Shown here: piece after piece, positions 9,701-18,801 of the stretch
Numbering within the stretch: position 1 is the first letter of the stretch
Layout: each line of letters begins with the position of its first letter
IMG/VR virus record: IMGVR_UViG_3300010885_059224
Coordinates: 1-64,000 of that record
Direction: 5' to 3' (one strand)
Length of the DNA: 64,000 nt
Source: a virus
Notes under the pieces: model-generated
Databases searched by the model: none
Told to the model about the DNA's origin: nothing
Seen by the model: the letters and a program-made list of their open reading frames with translations, nothing else
Program-made: the position numbers and the translations under genes

Positions 9701-10125
9701 AAATCCAGAGCCTAGACCAATTACTCACAGACACCGCAAAAGATGCCGCCAAGGGCACCTCCCCAGAAGATGCTGAGATTGATACAGATATAAATACACT
9801 CAAAGACTTCTATGGCAACGATACAAAAAAGATGATGGACGATGCTAGGAAGAAAGTGGGGTTATTTGATAAAGATAGTAAAGTCTCAAAAGAATATGGG
9901 GTAGACCTCACAAGCGATAGATTTGCGAGTGTTAGGAACAGTATCGAACAAAAGGCGGAAGACTACGAATCAAGCAGAGCAAAACTAACTGGCGCTGGAG
10001 ATGGTGATGCAGCAGCAAAAAGTAACCCCCAGGAAGATATGAATAAGAACCTATCCGCATTAACCGCGGAGCTGCAGGGTGGTACACTAGCAAAAGCGGT
10101 TGAACTCTTGGCCGGTAAAGTATAA
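6754..10125 (+). CDS. Tape measure protein
   Basis: 1123 residues, mostly helical with long Lys/Glu/Ala-rich segments, rich in Gly and Ala in the first 150. It sets tail length by spanning the tube lumen during assembly. Identification rests on size, composition and position directly after the frameshifted chaperone pair. At roughly 0.15 nm per residue the family rule would predict a tail near 165-170 nm (inference). I see no peptidase or lysozyme motif. The next gene starts 11 nt downstream. Confidence 0.78.
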   Translation: MPDEISSFPGYETYSQYRPYGNNYGNPILNALAFGAFGSNYAPRPGEGQSYYDASIERSRTRQFMGLQGSEFASNMAFKAAGINPNNSTLQMIGRNFASPDSGLARLLSPMVGGNPMAAAQGLYAGMQGANIMGAFGRPEGVTAKETSQMMRVLEKSFYKKEGIGDVANKMDAEYSNRLLNDPVLAEQSGIGTLSEDESNDAKSTGADRRKGVMALNKEADSLAENETRRGTKDFNKELSKQLSEHIEKVLIKSNKLTSEELKKARDSNGIVKPEVIRNLTRTELQRAGIEEKGLNYDAIKNTKLSEIADKVNEGRRSKDIRLDIISQARREYNSATTNEEKIAANKKIREQLTGLGIKEPGQFLGFGAAKKIDEKFLNEQEAKQKAVNYTEYKAAQYKQYQEAGGRYSGINFANTRGFNIEDFTSGFKSSSELGMLGGKSKDMVGKFDNFMQNSGGTLSAARSVFGNKSGSELVGKISDLMGTSGIDMSSKEGSSEVEQYLRSMKATARIAGVSMHAMLDTIDAAKELAKNNPRLSTLSAGAAADMTTKAFQTASAMSGVMTGTDIRKAGGQQGMVAASITEQQKLLSSDMGQGIVALQQMFAGDKKKSAAMKKALEQFPHGVRQDQLPELMESIMSQKGMEDVSRADLMNGMNNKFYQDEGNKNKDFAGKATDMMKDTIKSQLYTHLFDASDVDVNREGFAAAYEQAKEKNPELQEQDFKSTYVQQQIAEGYKKARAEDPNLSMDSYMGTFLRKDAYAASLFGQAPSTFKEGIARTIDPKYFEKVDKMREQDIATDKEMDEKYASRYAQPITQLMSTLASGKGFGEGEAEKLMGIFGDAPGSEKLKEGFQRAVVSAGQGDGDEALAGTAAGISEATGETITGEDIKNMATAGFREKDNKEALKRLDTLAGKKNRSATEEMEFKALQAAKKQKILDSGEAYKAAKEGVGQGHDGAAVTAASIMAQRDDAAVKEFDEDTGAKKIQSLDQLLTDTAKDAAKGTSPEDAEIDTDINTLKDFYGNDTKKMMDDARKKVGLFDKDSKVSKEYGVDLTSDRFASVRNSIEQKAEDYESSRAKLTGAGDGDAAAKSNPQEDMNKNLSALTAELQGGTLAKAVELLAGKV

Positions 10126-10136
10126 TATTAACCATT

Positions 10137-10583
10137 ATGGCCGCAACATATTATTCAGCAGGTGGGGGTGACTTATTTAAACGCCAAACCGGTGGTGCTT
10201 CCTCTATTCTAAAAATACCTTTACTGGATGATATAATAGGCACTAGCGGACTTGCAATTTATTCTGATGTAACAATGCAGCTAGGCGAGACTATTCAATA
10301 TTTTTTAACATTTGATGACGTAATTAAATATGTACATTTCGGTAAAGGTGTAGGAAATATAGCAGTAAGTGGTGTTTTATTTTCCGATTGCTCTGGCCAA
10401 ATGCCCGGAGCGGCCAGATTTTTACAGGCCTTTTCTTCACTAAGAGGAAAAAGCCAGCAGATTACTCTAGGTAATCAAACCTTTACAGTAATTGTGACTA
10501 ACTGTAATTTATCACTTTTGGCTGAGCCTGACTTTATGGCTAACTTTCAAATGATCTTTTCTGTGGTGGATCATCAATTATAA
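10137..10583 (+). CDS. Tail/baseplate protein of unknown function
   Basis: 148 residues, predicted beta-rich. Pattern FSDCSGQMPGAARFLQAF in the middle and ITLGNQTFTVIVTNC toward the end. It follows the tape measure, where phages usually encode small tail-tip or baseplate initiator proteins. No specific family recognised. Confidence 0.6.
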   Translation: MAATYYSAGGGDLFKRQTGGASSILKIPLLDDIIGTSGLAIYSDVTMQLGETIQYFLTFDDVIKYVHFGKGVGNIAVSGVLFSDCSGQMPGAARFLQAFSSLRGKSQQITLGNQTFTVIVTNCNLSLLAEPDFMANFQMIFSVVDHQL

Positions 10584-10588
10584 CTCAT

Positions 10589-11425
10589 ATGGTCAACCAT
10601 TATGCAACGCTATTGCTAAATCTATCAGGAGTCAATACTCCTGGAGGAGTTAAATCTTATTTTGTAAATAGAGATTATTCCAAATTAGTCTTACCGGTTA
10701 AACTAAAGTCTTTTTACGACATTTTATTTCCGCCGAATACTTCAGATTATCAGAAGCAATTTCTATGCTATAACTACTTACGCCTATTAAACTCCACAAA
10801 TCTATTATCTACAGCAGTGCAGCATGACTCTAGGATTACATACGATCTGGATAGCTTAACCGAGTACTTCAGAACTAATAGAATATCCCAGCCAACGTCA
10901 AACAATCCAAATTATGCCATTCTCGTCTTTGGGAAGTATTCCGCAACAAATAAAAATAATTATTACTACAATTCATTTTCTATAAACCAGATAGGTTCTA
11001 CAAATACTATTTCGGTGTTCTCTGATGTAGATTATGTGTATTTAAAAGGCGGTAATAGGGGAAATTTATTAAATACCGAGCTTACGATAGCTGTAACACA
11101 GTCCCCAAGTTCAAACACAAGTTCCACTGTAATTGCTGTGGGAGACACGGGGCTTTCTTTTAGTATTACAGGACCTATAAGCACATTCAATCAATCTGCA
11201 AACAAAACTTGGAAGTTCGTCGCAGAATCTCCTTTGACATTTAATTTTCCCTTATTATTTAATTCACTATCTACTCAGAATAACGTAGTTGATAGCATGC
11301 TCTCGTACAGCTATCCTGACGCTACAAAAACAAATGAAAATATTTGGGCAGGTCATTTTAACGATATCTATAAGTTTGCAGGATTAATTAACTGCTATGT
11401 AGAAAGAGTGCACGGCTTACTATAA
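10589..11425 (+). CDS. Tail/baseplate protein of unknown function
   Basis: 278 residues, Asn/Ser/Tyr-rich, predicted beta-rich in the second half. Start ATG in CATATG 5 nt after the previous stop. It lies between the tape measure and the hub-like gene, so a baseplate role is inferred. No recognised domain. Confidence 0.55.
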   Translation: MVNHYATLLLNLSGVNTPGGVKSYFVNRDYSKLVLPVKLKSFYDILFPPNTSDYQKQFLCYNYLRLLNSTNLLSTAVQHDSRITYDLDSLTEYFRTNRISQPTSNNPNYAILVFGKYSATNKNNYYYNSFSINQIGSTNTISVFSDVDYVYLKGGNRGNLLNTELTIAVTQSPSSNTSSTVIAVGDTGLSFSITGPISTFNQSANKTWKFVAESPLTFNFPLLFNSLSTQNNVVDSMLSYSYPDATKTNENIWAGHFNDIYKFAGLINCYVERVHGLL

Positions 11426-11432
11426 TAGTTTT

Positions 11433-13115
11433 ATGCCTAAACAATCAGATGTAACATTATCGGTATCTCCTCTTCCTGGAGTAACACCTATAGGAGTTAG
11501 CCTTAACTTTAGTGTGGGAGCTATTCCGGTTTGTGCTGTTGACTTCGCCCCAGCGTATCCGGGACAACCCGCGAAAATAAGCGGAACCGCAGCGGGAATA
11601 TTAACAAATCCAGATCAGTTTAAACGCCAAACACCTATAGAAGTTTCAATTAGTGTTAAGACTACCTCTGGCGCGGGACAAACCACTACACACAGATTAA
11701 ATTGGGAGGGATTATTAGACGGGGTGAGTTTAAGTAATAACGTAGGCAGTAATACTTATCAGGCCGTGCTAAAGGGCAAAGCCCAGACCCTACTAGAGTT
11801 AACTACCCTCACCCCAGGACTAACCCCAACATCTGTAAATATATATAAAAATCCATTCTTCTCTCTGCTTGTCTCCTCTGACGATAAAGACCCTAATGTA
11901 GAAAAAGCATGGGCGAGTCTTGGTTTTTCCGGTGCTTTAAAGTTTGAAGAAAGCCCATTAAAGTTTTACTTAAAATTAATGGAACACCTACTAAAACTTC
12001 AACAGGGAGGTTTTAGTAATTATTTAGGTGACCAGCAATCAGTAATGTCGACCAAGGCGCTGGAGAAGATATATAACGAACAAAGGTATTCTAAAGCCAT
12101 ACAAACAGGGATTGAATTACTAAAAAAAATAGATACCTCCGCAGTGGACGGCGGGTCTTTAGGTTCAATGACAACCTCATATCAAGGAGCGTCAGCAAAG
12201 ATAAAAGAATACTTTTTCAGGGGGTCAAATGTACTTCTAGAAAATCTAATGAACTTTTTAAGTTTTTTGGGGTGTACCCTAGTCTTTGGGAATAACAAAA
12301 TTTTTGTAGTCCCGGAGAGATCATTTATTTTACAGACACACGAGGTGCCTGGTATAAAATCCCAGTCCGACAGACCTAATGTGGCTTACCCGGCAGATTA
12401 CAACGGATACTCATACACTGACAATGGTTATAGAGATATTTACGCGGTGATACTCGCGAACAAACTACCATTGAATGGATCAGAGTATATTAATCTTCCC
12501 CATGACCCTGGGCTCGTTGGGTACTACAAAGATAAAAATGAATTAACAAAAGCCTCTGGTGTTTTAGTAGTTCAGGAGCATCCATTTTCATTATTCTACT
12601 CCACAACACATAACAACCCCCGTGATTCGCATGAGTTAAAACAAAAAGCTGATCAGGGAAAAGAAACCTCATATTATGACAAGCCGCACAAGTGGAGAGG
12701 TAACGAAGAACAAGAAAATCAACAAAAGAGAGCAGAAGAAAAACAAAAAAACTACACTCAGATAGTTTCGCCTGTGCTTGAAAATTATGCCCAGATTAAA
12801 TTTTATCAAGCCAGATATGGAGATAGAAAGGGCAGCATAACACTATCTTTTAACCCGAACTGGGTTCCTGGAGCTAGCGGTACTTTATTCGTGAGAGAAA
12901 CAAAGTTTAATTTAGACTTCTGGGTAGAGAGTGTTACCCATAGGGTAGACATGACACCTCCAGCGGGCGGCTCCGCAATGACAATAGTTAATTTTTGCTG
13001 CGGCAGGATGGGCACAAGTCCTGTGGGTGTTAGCGAAGACGGGTTTACAGGGTACAATAAAGGAAAAGAATCCTCCTTTAAAACATCTTTTATTCAAGAT
13101 ATAAGAGCTATTTAA
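11433..13115 (+). CDS. Baseplate hub-like protein
   Basis: 560 residues. An N-terminal beta-rich region (residues 1-110) is followed by a helical middle, a charged Lys/Glu/Gln insert around residues 390-450, and a C-terminal beta domain with RKGSITLSFNPNWVPG and FWVESVTHRVDM. The order and the C-terminal pattern resemble gpD/gp27-type hub proteins that join tube and spike, but identity is too weak to be certain. Position before the gp25-like gene agrees. Confidence 0.5.
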   Translation: MPKQSDVTLSVSPLPGVTPIGVSLNFSVGAIPVCAVDFAPAYPGQPAKISGTAAGILTNPDQFKRQTPIEVSISVKTTSGAGQTTTHRLNWEGLLDGVSLSNNVGSNTYQAVLKGKAQTLLELTTLTPGLTPTSVNIYKNPFFSLLVSSDDKDPNVEKAWASLGFSGALKFEESPLKFYLKLMEHLLKLQQGGFSNYLGDQQSVMSTKALEKIYNEQRYSKAIQTGIELLKKIDTSAVDGGSLGSMTTSYQGASAKIKEYFFRGSNVLLENLMNFLSFLGCTLVFGNNKIFVVPERSFILQTHEVPGIKSQSDRPNVAYPADYNGYSYTDNGYRDIYAVILANKLPLNGSEYINLPHDPGLVGYYKDKNELTKASGVLVVQEHPFSLFYSTTHNNPRDSHELKQKADQGKETSYYDKPHKWRGNEEQENQQKRAEEKQKNYTQIVSPVLENYAQIKFYQARYGDRKGSITLSFNPNWVPGASGTLFVRETKFNLDFWVESVTHRVDMTPPAGGSAMTIVNFCCGRMGTSPVGVSEDGFTGYNKGKESSFKTSFIQDIRAI

Positions 13116-13118
13116 AAT

Positions 13119-13754
13119 ATGAATAACACAGACATAAACAAATTATTAGTAGAACATAGAAAATTAATAGACTCTGAAGCTAAAAAGTATTCTACTAATA
13201 TTCCTTTTATTACGGCTCAAATAGAAGCGCATAAATTGGCAAGGCAGGCTGCAGAGTCGTATGCACCCACTACAGGCAAGTTCAGTACCCATCTAGTGAA
13301 TAACCTTAAAAAGTTATCTAGGTTATCTACACAATATGGTAGCTCTGTCAGACTCCCAGAAAATACTCAATTTGGAATAAATAAATTAAATAACCTGGAA
13401 AAACAGCTAGAGAGCGAATTTGGTCGTCCTCCTACTGCAGAAGAATTAGCGGATAATTCAGGTATGGGTATAAAAACGGTTAATAGCTTACTTAAAAACA
13501 GAAAGTCTATAATTTCTTTTACAAATATGTTAAACACCCCCACAATAATGGATAGCTCGAACGACGAATGGGCAACCTTCGTATATCACGACCTTGTACC
13601 AAAAGATAAACTGATATTCGAACATATGACTGGATTTGGCGGTAAGCCAGTTCTAGACACACCAGGTATATCTAAAAAGCTAAAAATTTCAGAACCTCAA
13701 GTAAACCAGAGGATAAAAATAATAAGTGATATGCTTAATAAAGGATGGAAATAA
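13119..13754 (+). CDS. Sigma-factor-like protein
   Basis: 211 residues. RLPEN near residue 79 and LEKQLESEFGRPPTAEELA at residues 93-111 match the end of region 2 and region 3 of sigma-70 proteins. The last ~50 residues (ISKKLKISEPQVNQRI) look like a helix-turn-helix of region 4. Region 2 is short and diverged, so promoter melting may rely on few residues. Likely directs RNA polymerase to phage promoters, probably late genes (inference). Oddly it sits inside the tail operon, 3 nt after the hub gene. Confidence 0.72.
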   Translation: MNNTDINKLLVEHRKLIDSEAKKYSTNIPFITAQIEAHKLARQAAESYAPTTGKFSTHLVNNLKKLSRLSTQYGSSVRLPENTQFGINKLNNLEKQLESEFGRPPTAEELADNSGMGIKTVNSLLKNRKSIISFTNMLNTPTIMDSSNDEWATFVYHDLVPKDKLIFEHMTGFGGKPVLDTPGISKKLKISEPQVNQRIKIISDMLNKGWK

Positions 13755-13755
13755 T

Positions 13756-14169
13756 ATGATCGCAGATACTTTAGAAAAACTAGTTGAAAAAATTAAAGAC
13801 TGGCTGGAAACTGACGCCCCGACTTCTATGTATCAATCAGGGCAACCAAGAAAATGGTTTTTATCTTCTGTGAAATACAAAGATACTTTGAAGATGGAAG
13901 ATATGCGAAAAGCCACAGATAGAGAAAAATTAAACAGCGAATATAAAACTAGGTTTGAAGAAAACGATCCAAAGTCTAGAAAAGGTATATCCGCCCTAAA
14001 GTTAGAAATTAGCCAGTTATACTCATTTAATAGATGTCTTATTCAAAGATACCAACCCAGGCTGCAATATTATCGTGCAGATTTATCTCAAAAAGGGGCA
14101 AGAAACATATATAACTCTTGGCAGTCTATCGCAGTATTCTTGAAGTTTAAACAAAAGTTAGACGTATAA
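13756..14169 (+). CDS. Hypothetical protein after sigma-like gene
   Basis: 137 residues from ATG 13756 (MIADTLEKLVEKIKDW). An upstream in-frame ATG at 13726 would overlap the sigma-like gene by 29 nt; I prefer 13756 because it directly follows the previous stop in the usual TAATATG arrangement. Basic, helical, no recognised domain. A baseplate or regulatory role is possible. Confidence 0.6.
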   Translation: MIADTLEKLVEKIKDWLETDAPTSMYQSGQPRKWFLSSVKYKDTLKMEDMRKATDREKLNSEYKTRFEENDPKSRKGISALKLEISQLYSFNRCLIQRYQPRLQYYRADLSQKGARNIYNSWQSIAVFLKFKQKLDV

Positions 14170-14170
14170 T

Positions 14171-14650
14171 ATGGCTATTTCTGGAATCTCCACAAGCTAT
14201 TCAGGCAGAACTGTAGATGTTAGCATTTTGCGTACACCTAACCCTAAAGCTATAACACCAACTGCGGTAGCCCCTGTTTTTGGTAACCCATCGCAGCTAT
14301 GTGCCGGAACTCAAAAGTTGGTGCAGCGCTACACTATAATACTGTTGAGTAATACTAATTCCCAGCCCGGCTACCCAGACTTTGGTACGGCCTTTTTAAA
14401 AACGCTAAACCAGGGCTTGTCTCCCGTTGATGCAATTGGTGCTCGTCAGATATTCTCGTTGGCGGACTACAATGCAGTTAATGTTATACAAAGATATCAA
14501 ATAACAAACCCAACTATCCCCCTGGACGAGCAACTAGAGAGTACTGAGTTATTAGACCTTACACTATACGCAGGATCTATTAGTTTTTCTGTAAAGTTAA
14601 CAACATTGGCTGGAGATGCAGCTAACTTTCTGTTACCCTTACCTATATAA
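14171..14650 (+). CDS. Baseplate wedge gp25/gpW-like protein
   Basis: 159 residues. The central part LVQRYTIILLSN... followed by GYPDFGTAFLKTLNQG matches the pattern of T4 gp25/P2 gpW wedge proteins, where a short N-terminal strand leads to an L-T-x-P-G then PxFGT motif. These proteins join the sheath to the baseplate wedge. The following gpJ-like gene is the expected neighbour. Confidence 0.65.
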   Translation: MAISGISTSYSGRTVDVSILRTPNPKAITPTAVAPVFGNPSQLCAGTQKLVQRYTIILLSNTNSQPGYPDFGTAFLKTLNQGLSPVDAIGARQIFSLADYNAVNVIQRYQITNPTIPLDEQLESTELLDLTLYAGSISFSVKLTTLAGDAANFLLPLPI

Positions 14651-14652
14651 TT

Positions 14653-16269
14653 ATGAGTGAATTAATACAAGATACCGCCAATAGGATTACTAAATTCATA
14701 TCCGAAAACTATAGCAACGCAGACACCGCACCAGGCTCTGTCATTAGCGAGCTAGTTGTAAAGCTGGCTGCCTCTGTTCAAAATGAGCAATATAACACGA
14801 TTGCCACCCTTTCTCAGTCCTCTGCGATTAGTCAGGCATTGGCGAGCACTACTGATACATATAGCCCCATCGTGGATCTGATTGCCTCTAACTATAATAC
14901 AGAGCGTAACAAAGGAACATACTCTACAGGCAATATTCAGGTATATGTTTCTTACTTTGGGAATTACGCAGTTCCGAACACGCTTTCATTTATTCAACCC
15001 ACACTAGGGCTCACATATAATGTTACTGAGTTATTCAGAATTTCCCCCACACCTAACACAGCATTAGGAGAGCTTCAGTTATATACTGAGGGAGAAAAAT
15101 ACTATTTTATTTTACCAGTGGTCGCAACGGAAGTTGGGTATAATTCGCAAGTCTCTTCCGGCACCACATTCTCGTTAACTGAAACAGGGGCAACAATAAC
15201 CAACTTTGTGTCTGCTCAAGCTTATGGTAATTTTACATCTGCGTTACCAGAGCAAACAGATAAACAGTTGATTTCTAGGTTTAAAAACACACTAGGAAGT
15301 ACTAGGTTTGAATCTCCTGCAGGTATTCAAAATAGACTCTCTAATATTTATCCTACGTTTCAAACGCTGTCTGTTTGTGGGGCTAACAATATAGAAATGA
15401 CCAGGTCTAAAAATAACGCTATGGGTATTTCTACATTTGGCATGGCTGATGTGTACGTCAGAAATTGTGTAGGTGCGGAAACGTATAGCGCCACAGTAGT
15501 GGGAAAGAAAACAGCAGACAAAACATGGGTTTTAAACCTCGATAATAGCTATTGCGCCGGATTCTACAGAGTATTTTCTATAATTCCAGACTCGGCCCAG
15601 TTAACAGGAGGTACATTCCCAATTACTGATGTTACATATGGTTATAGGACATTTGAATCAGGAATAAACAACGTAATCAATAGCTATAGGGATGCCCGCT
15701 TTACAAAGTACCAAACTGCCAAAGTTACGTTTACATACGACGAATCCCCTACGCTACCTATAGGAACAACCGCAAATTTTGTGGTTTCCACATACTATCA
15801 ACCACATATAGGAGATATCCAAGATCTGGTAACCTCTAGTGCTGAAAGGTTGGCCTGCGCAGATTATCTCGTTAAAGCTGCCCTTCCATGTTTTGTGGTG
15901 TTAGATCTAACCTTAGCAAAAGCCAACCCCAACGATAATTATACATCGCTTAATATAAATCAGCTTAAACAAGATTTGTTTACATATATAAACACAATAC
16001 CGTTCGGAGAAACAGTTCATGCATCTAAAATAGTAACGATCTGCCATAACTATAATATCTCAAGAGTAGAGCTACCGATCAATATGACGGGTAATATTCT
16101 TTGTAATGATGGCACTTCTTTAACAATTAAAGGAAACGACTATCTAGAGATCCCAACAAATATACCGCTTGGAGTTTCCCCTAAAACAACACAGTTTTTT
16201 ATAAATTACTACGATACTTCGGTTGGTGGTACGAACGTTGTTGATAACATAGGTGTAACGTTAATCTAA
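14653..16269 (+). CDS. Baseplate wedge gpJ/gp6-like protein
   Basis: 538 residues. The N-terminus has TAPGSVISELVVKLA (residues ~26-40), a hallmark of Baseplate_J proteins, followed by the typical linker into a beta-rich central domain. The C-terminal third is mixed alpha/beta. It forms the wedge dimers that hold the baseplate ring. Order gp25-like, gpJ-like, gpI-like is the conserved P2/T4-type order. Stop and next start overlap (TAATG). Confidence 0.8.
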   Translation: MSELIQDTANRITKFISENYSNADTAPGSVISELVVKLAASVQNEQYNTIATLSQSSAISQALASTTDTYSPIVDLIASNYNTERNKGTYSTGNIQVYVSYFGNYAVPNTLSFIQPTLGLTYNVTELFRISPTPNTALGELQLYTEGEKYYFILPVVATEVGYNSQVSSGTTFSLTETGATITNFVSAQAYGNFTSALPEQTDKQLISRFKNTLGSTRFESPAGIQNRLSNIYPTFQTLSVCGANNIEMTRSKNNAMGISTFGMADVYVRNCVGAETYSATVVGKKTADKTWVLNLDNSYCAGFYRVFSIIPDSAQLTGGTFPITDVTYGYRTFESGINNVINSYRDARFTKYQTAKVTFTYDESPTLPIGTTANFVVSTYYQPHIGDIQDLVTSSAERLACADYLVKAALPCFVVLDLTLAKANPNDNYTSLNINQLKQDLFTYINTIPFGETVHASKIVTICHNYNISRVELPINMTGNILCNDGTSLTIKGNDYLEIPTNIPLGVSPKTTQFFINYYDTSVGGTNVVDNIGVTLI

Positions 16270-18779
16270 TGGACTTAGGGTTTTTATCTTCTTCATATCC
16301 TGCCGGAGATTATACAAATAGAGATAATTTGTTTATGTCTCTTGGGTCGTTTTGGACTCAGGTATTTCAAGAGCAGGGAACACTCAGGGGATATACCCTA
16401 GCCATGGCTGAAGAACTTATTCAGAGTTATTATAACTTAATAGATATCTTAAACTCATATTCAGTTAAAGATGTACCTGTACTAGCGAGAACCAAGTGGC
16501 AACCACTTGTTATAAAAAAATCAGAGTTTAACCATGTACCTATTCAGTTTGCCCCTGCCTCTGTGGTTTTTGGTGCTCAGCCGGCTAGTGACTCTTATTA
16601 CGCTGGGCAAACATTCCTTTTTGGAAAAGCTAAAACACCATTTTCTTGGGTTTACAGTCTAGCACCCAATACTCCCCTGAGAAAGTTTTCCGTGGTTGCT
16701 GATCGTGTGATTGGTCCCAAAGCTATATATGTTAACGGAGTGGATGTAATAATAGATCCATCTAATGTATTATATTTTAATTCAGACCCATTCCAAAACT
16801 CAAGTATACCTAGAGCGGCGATAATAAATGATAATGGTACCCCTGCAACATTTGTTGATAATAATGGCGATAAACATAACGATGAATTAATTATTCTTTG
16901 GTGCTACAACGCGGAGAATGACAAAAATTATCTATACGATAACTTCGGTATACTATTTGATTTTAAATTACCTTCATCAGAAAAATACAAAGCCATGCTC
17001 CAGGGCGTGTTTAACTTGTTTGTCTCGGGTCCTACCGTCAATGCGATTAAATCCGTTATGGCTGCGTTTACTGGGGTTACCCCTGTTGTAAATACACAAG
17101 AAACCATACAGGACGTTTATTCTGATAACATTTATAAATACGTAATTACGGATAAAGAAGTTTATCGGTTCGACAAAGACCAAAATTTAATGCCTGGAGT
17201 TAAGGCTGGTAAAGTCGTATACGGTGGTGAAATTCTTGTGGACGTCGTGCAATATTATGACGCATTAATAAAACCTAATTGGTGGAGCTCTGTTTCAAGT
17301 GCTCCGCAAGTTGGACTATCTACTCATATATTCCTAGGGGATTATAAACATCAACTGTTTTTCTCCACCTCAACAAGTCTAGTAACTTTAGATGCGAAAG
17401 GAAAAATAGTTTTTCCTGTACTGGGTACCCCTGGGGATGTTTTGGAGTTTAATAAGTTTATTAACCGTCCAGAAAACATAAACGCTAATAAAAAAGCGCT
17501 AGGTTTAAAAAATCCAGGAAACACAGCAGTTATTGTACCCGCGGATTTTATATTTAATAATTTTATTAAAAATAACACAGCACTGCTTAAATTTAATTTT
17601 TACAGTCCTGCGGATGTTTCTACATTTTTTAGCTATTATCCATTACTTCAAAAATACCTACCAGCCCATATATACACATTGTTGTATGTAAATTTAAATT
17701 TGTCTGCTGACGTTTATGGCAATATGAATTCAAGATACTCGATCCCGGCTCTTCCTGGAGTTTCTCTAAGTGTAGATGGATCTAACTCAGACGGAACCAG
17801 ACCCACAACTGGGGTCGGAGATTCTAACTATTACAAGGACTATAAGAGCAGGCTTTTTTCACTAAGTAAAACACCTAGCACATCAAATGCGGGTATAGTG
17901 CAAACTTCAACACTGAATGGCACTAACCAGTTTTTTAGCATACCTAATAATTCTACTATTGTACCTAGCGGAAGCTTTACATTCGCGGGATGGTTCAACG
18001 CGACCTCAACCGGAACCGGTATTGTTAGTATTATAGGTGGGGGAGGAAGTAATAATTATTTCATTAGAACTAGGTCTAATAATCTACGTATTGATCTTTA
18101 TGATAGTGCAAGTACGTATCAACAGGCATCTACTCCTGTAGGCTCGGTCGTTACAGGCAACTGGTACTTTTTCGCTGCAGGTTTTAATTCTTCTACTAGA
18201 GTAGGATTTATATCTCTTAATAATGGGGCTGTTGTTAGTACACCTCAGCTATCAACATCTTCGGTTTACTATAACCTCTCCGCACCTGGCACATTTACAA
18301 TAGGTTCAGCTTTTGGTGGAGCTGCCCAGGCATGGCCAGGAACAATATCCTCTATAGGTTATTGGAATACTGTGCTTACAGCTAATCAAATCACCGCATT
18401 ATATAATAATGGTACAGGATTAACTTTATCCCCCGCATTAGCTGCGGGGTTGGGTCAAAACCTAGTCTCATGGTGGGAGTTGGACGATGCAGCAGGGTCT
18501 ACAAGTTATATTGATTCTGCTCCGTATGTTTCAGGGGTATCAGGAAATAATCATTTAACTGCAAATAATGGGCCTTTTGTAACCTCCTCAAGAAGTACAA
18601 AGATAGCTATTCCACTACACTCAGCGAGTAGCTTAGATCAGTTTACACTAACAAATACCCAAAGAACTGCTGGTATTCCTAGGGCATTTGATGGTAAAGT
18701 TTTTACAAGTATTCCAGCCACTAATCCGCCTCCAACAAATGCCACAGTTCCTACTGTGTTATTGATAGACTTTTCATAG
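16269..18779 (+). CDS. Baseplate gpI-like protein with LamG-type lectin domain
   Basis: 836 residues. The N-terminal part (FWTQVFQEQGTLRGYTLAMAEE) occupies the gpI/gp7 place next to gpJ. Residues ~547-745 resemble a laminin-G/concanavalin-like domain: SFTFAGWFNATS, NWYFFAAGFNSS and GTISSIGYWNTVLTANQI, followed by WWELDDAAGST. LamG domains bind glycans, so this baseplate subunit may contact host surface sugar (inference). Fusion of a lectin domain to a wedge protein is unusual. The gpI part is assigned mainly by order. Confidence 0.68.
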   Translation: MDLGFLSSSYPAGDYTNRDNLFMSLGSFWTQVFQEQGTLRGYTLAMAEELIQSYYNLIDILNSYSVKDVPVLARTKWQPLVIKKSEFNHVPIQFAPASVVFGAQPASDSYYAGQTFLFGKAKTPFSWVYSLAPNTPLRKFSVVADRVIGPKAIYVNGVDVIIDPSNVLYFNSDPFQNSSIPRAAIINDNGTPATFVDNNGDKHNDELIILWCYNAENDKNYLYDNFGILFDFKLPSSEKYKAMLQGVFNLFVSGPTVNAIKSVMAAFTGVTPVVNTQETIQDVYSDNIYKYVITDKEVYRFDKDQNLMPGVKAGKVVYGGEILVDVVQYYDALIKPNWWSSVSSAPQVGLSTHIFLGDYKHQLFFSTSTSLVTLDAKGKIVFPVLGTPGDVLEFNKFINRPENINANKKALGLKNPGNTAVIVPADFIFNNFIKNNTALLKFNFYSPADVSTFFSYYPLLQKYLPAHIYTLLYVNLNLSADVYGNMNSRYSIPALPGVSLSVDGSNSDGTRPTTGVGDSNYYKDYKSRLFSLSKTPSTSNAGIVQTSTLNGTNQFFSIPNNSTIVPSGSFTFAGWFNATSTGTGIVSIIGGGGSNNYFIRTRSNNLRIDLYDSASTYQQASTPVGSVVTGNWYFFAAGFNSSTRVGFISLNNGAVVSTPQLSTSSVYYNLSAPGTFTIGSAFGGAAQAWPGTISSIGYWNTVLTANQITALYNNGTGLTLSPALAAGLGQNLVSWWELDDAAGSTSYIDSAPYVSGVSGNNHLTANNGPFVTSSRSTKIAIPLHSASSLDQFTLTNTQRTAGIPRAFDGKVFTSIPATNPPPTNATVPTVLLIDFS

Positions 18780-18787
18780 CCTTAAAG

Positions 18788-18793
18788 TATAAT
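18788..18793 (+). promoter_or_regulatory. TATAAT box close to start codon
   Basis: TATAAT in the 22-nt gap before the ATG at 18802, leaving 8 nt between box and start. A transcript started here would have almost no leader. No clear -35 box. Confidence 0.45.
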
Positions 18794-18801
18794 AAGAAAA
18801 T

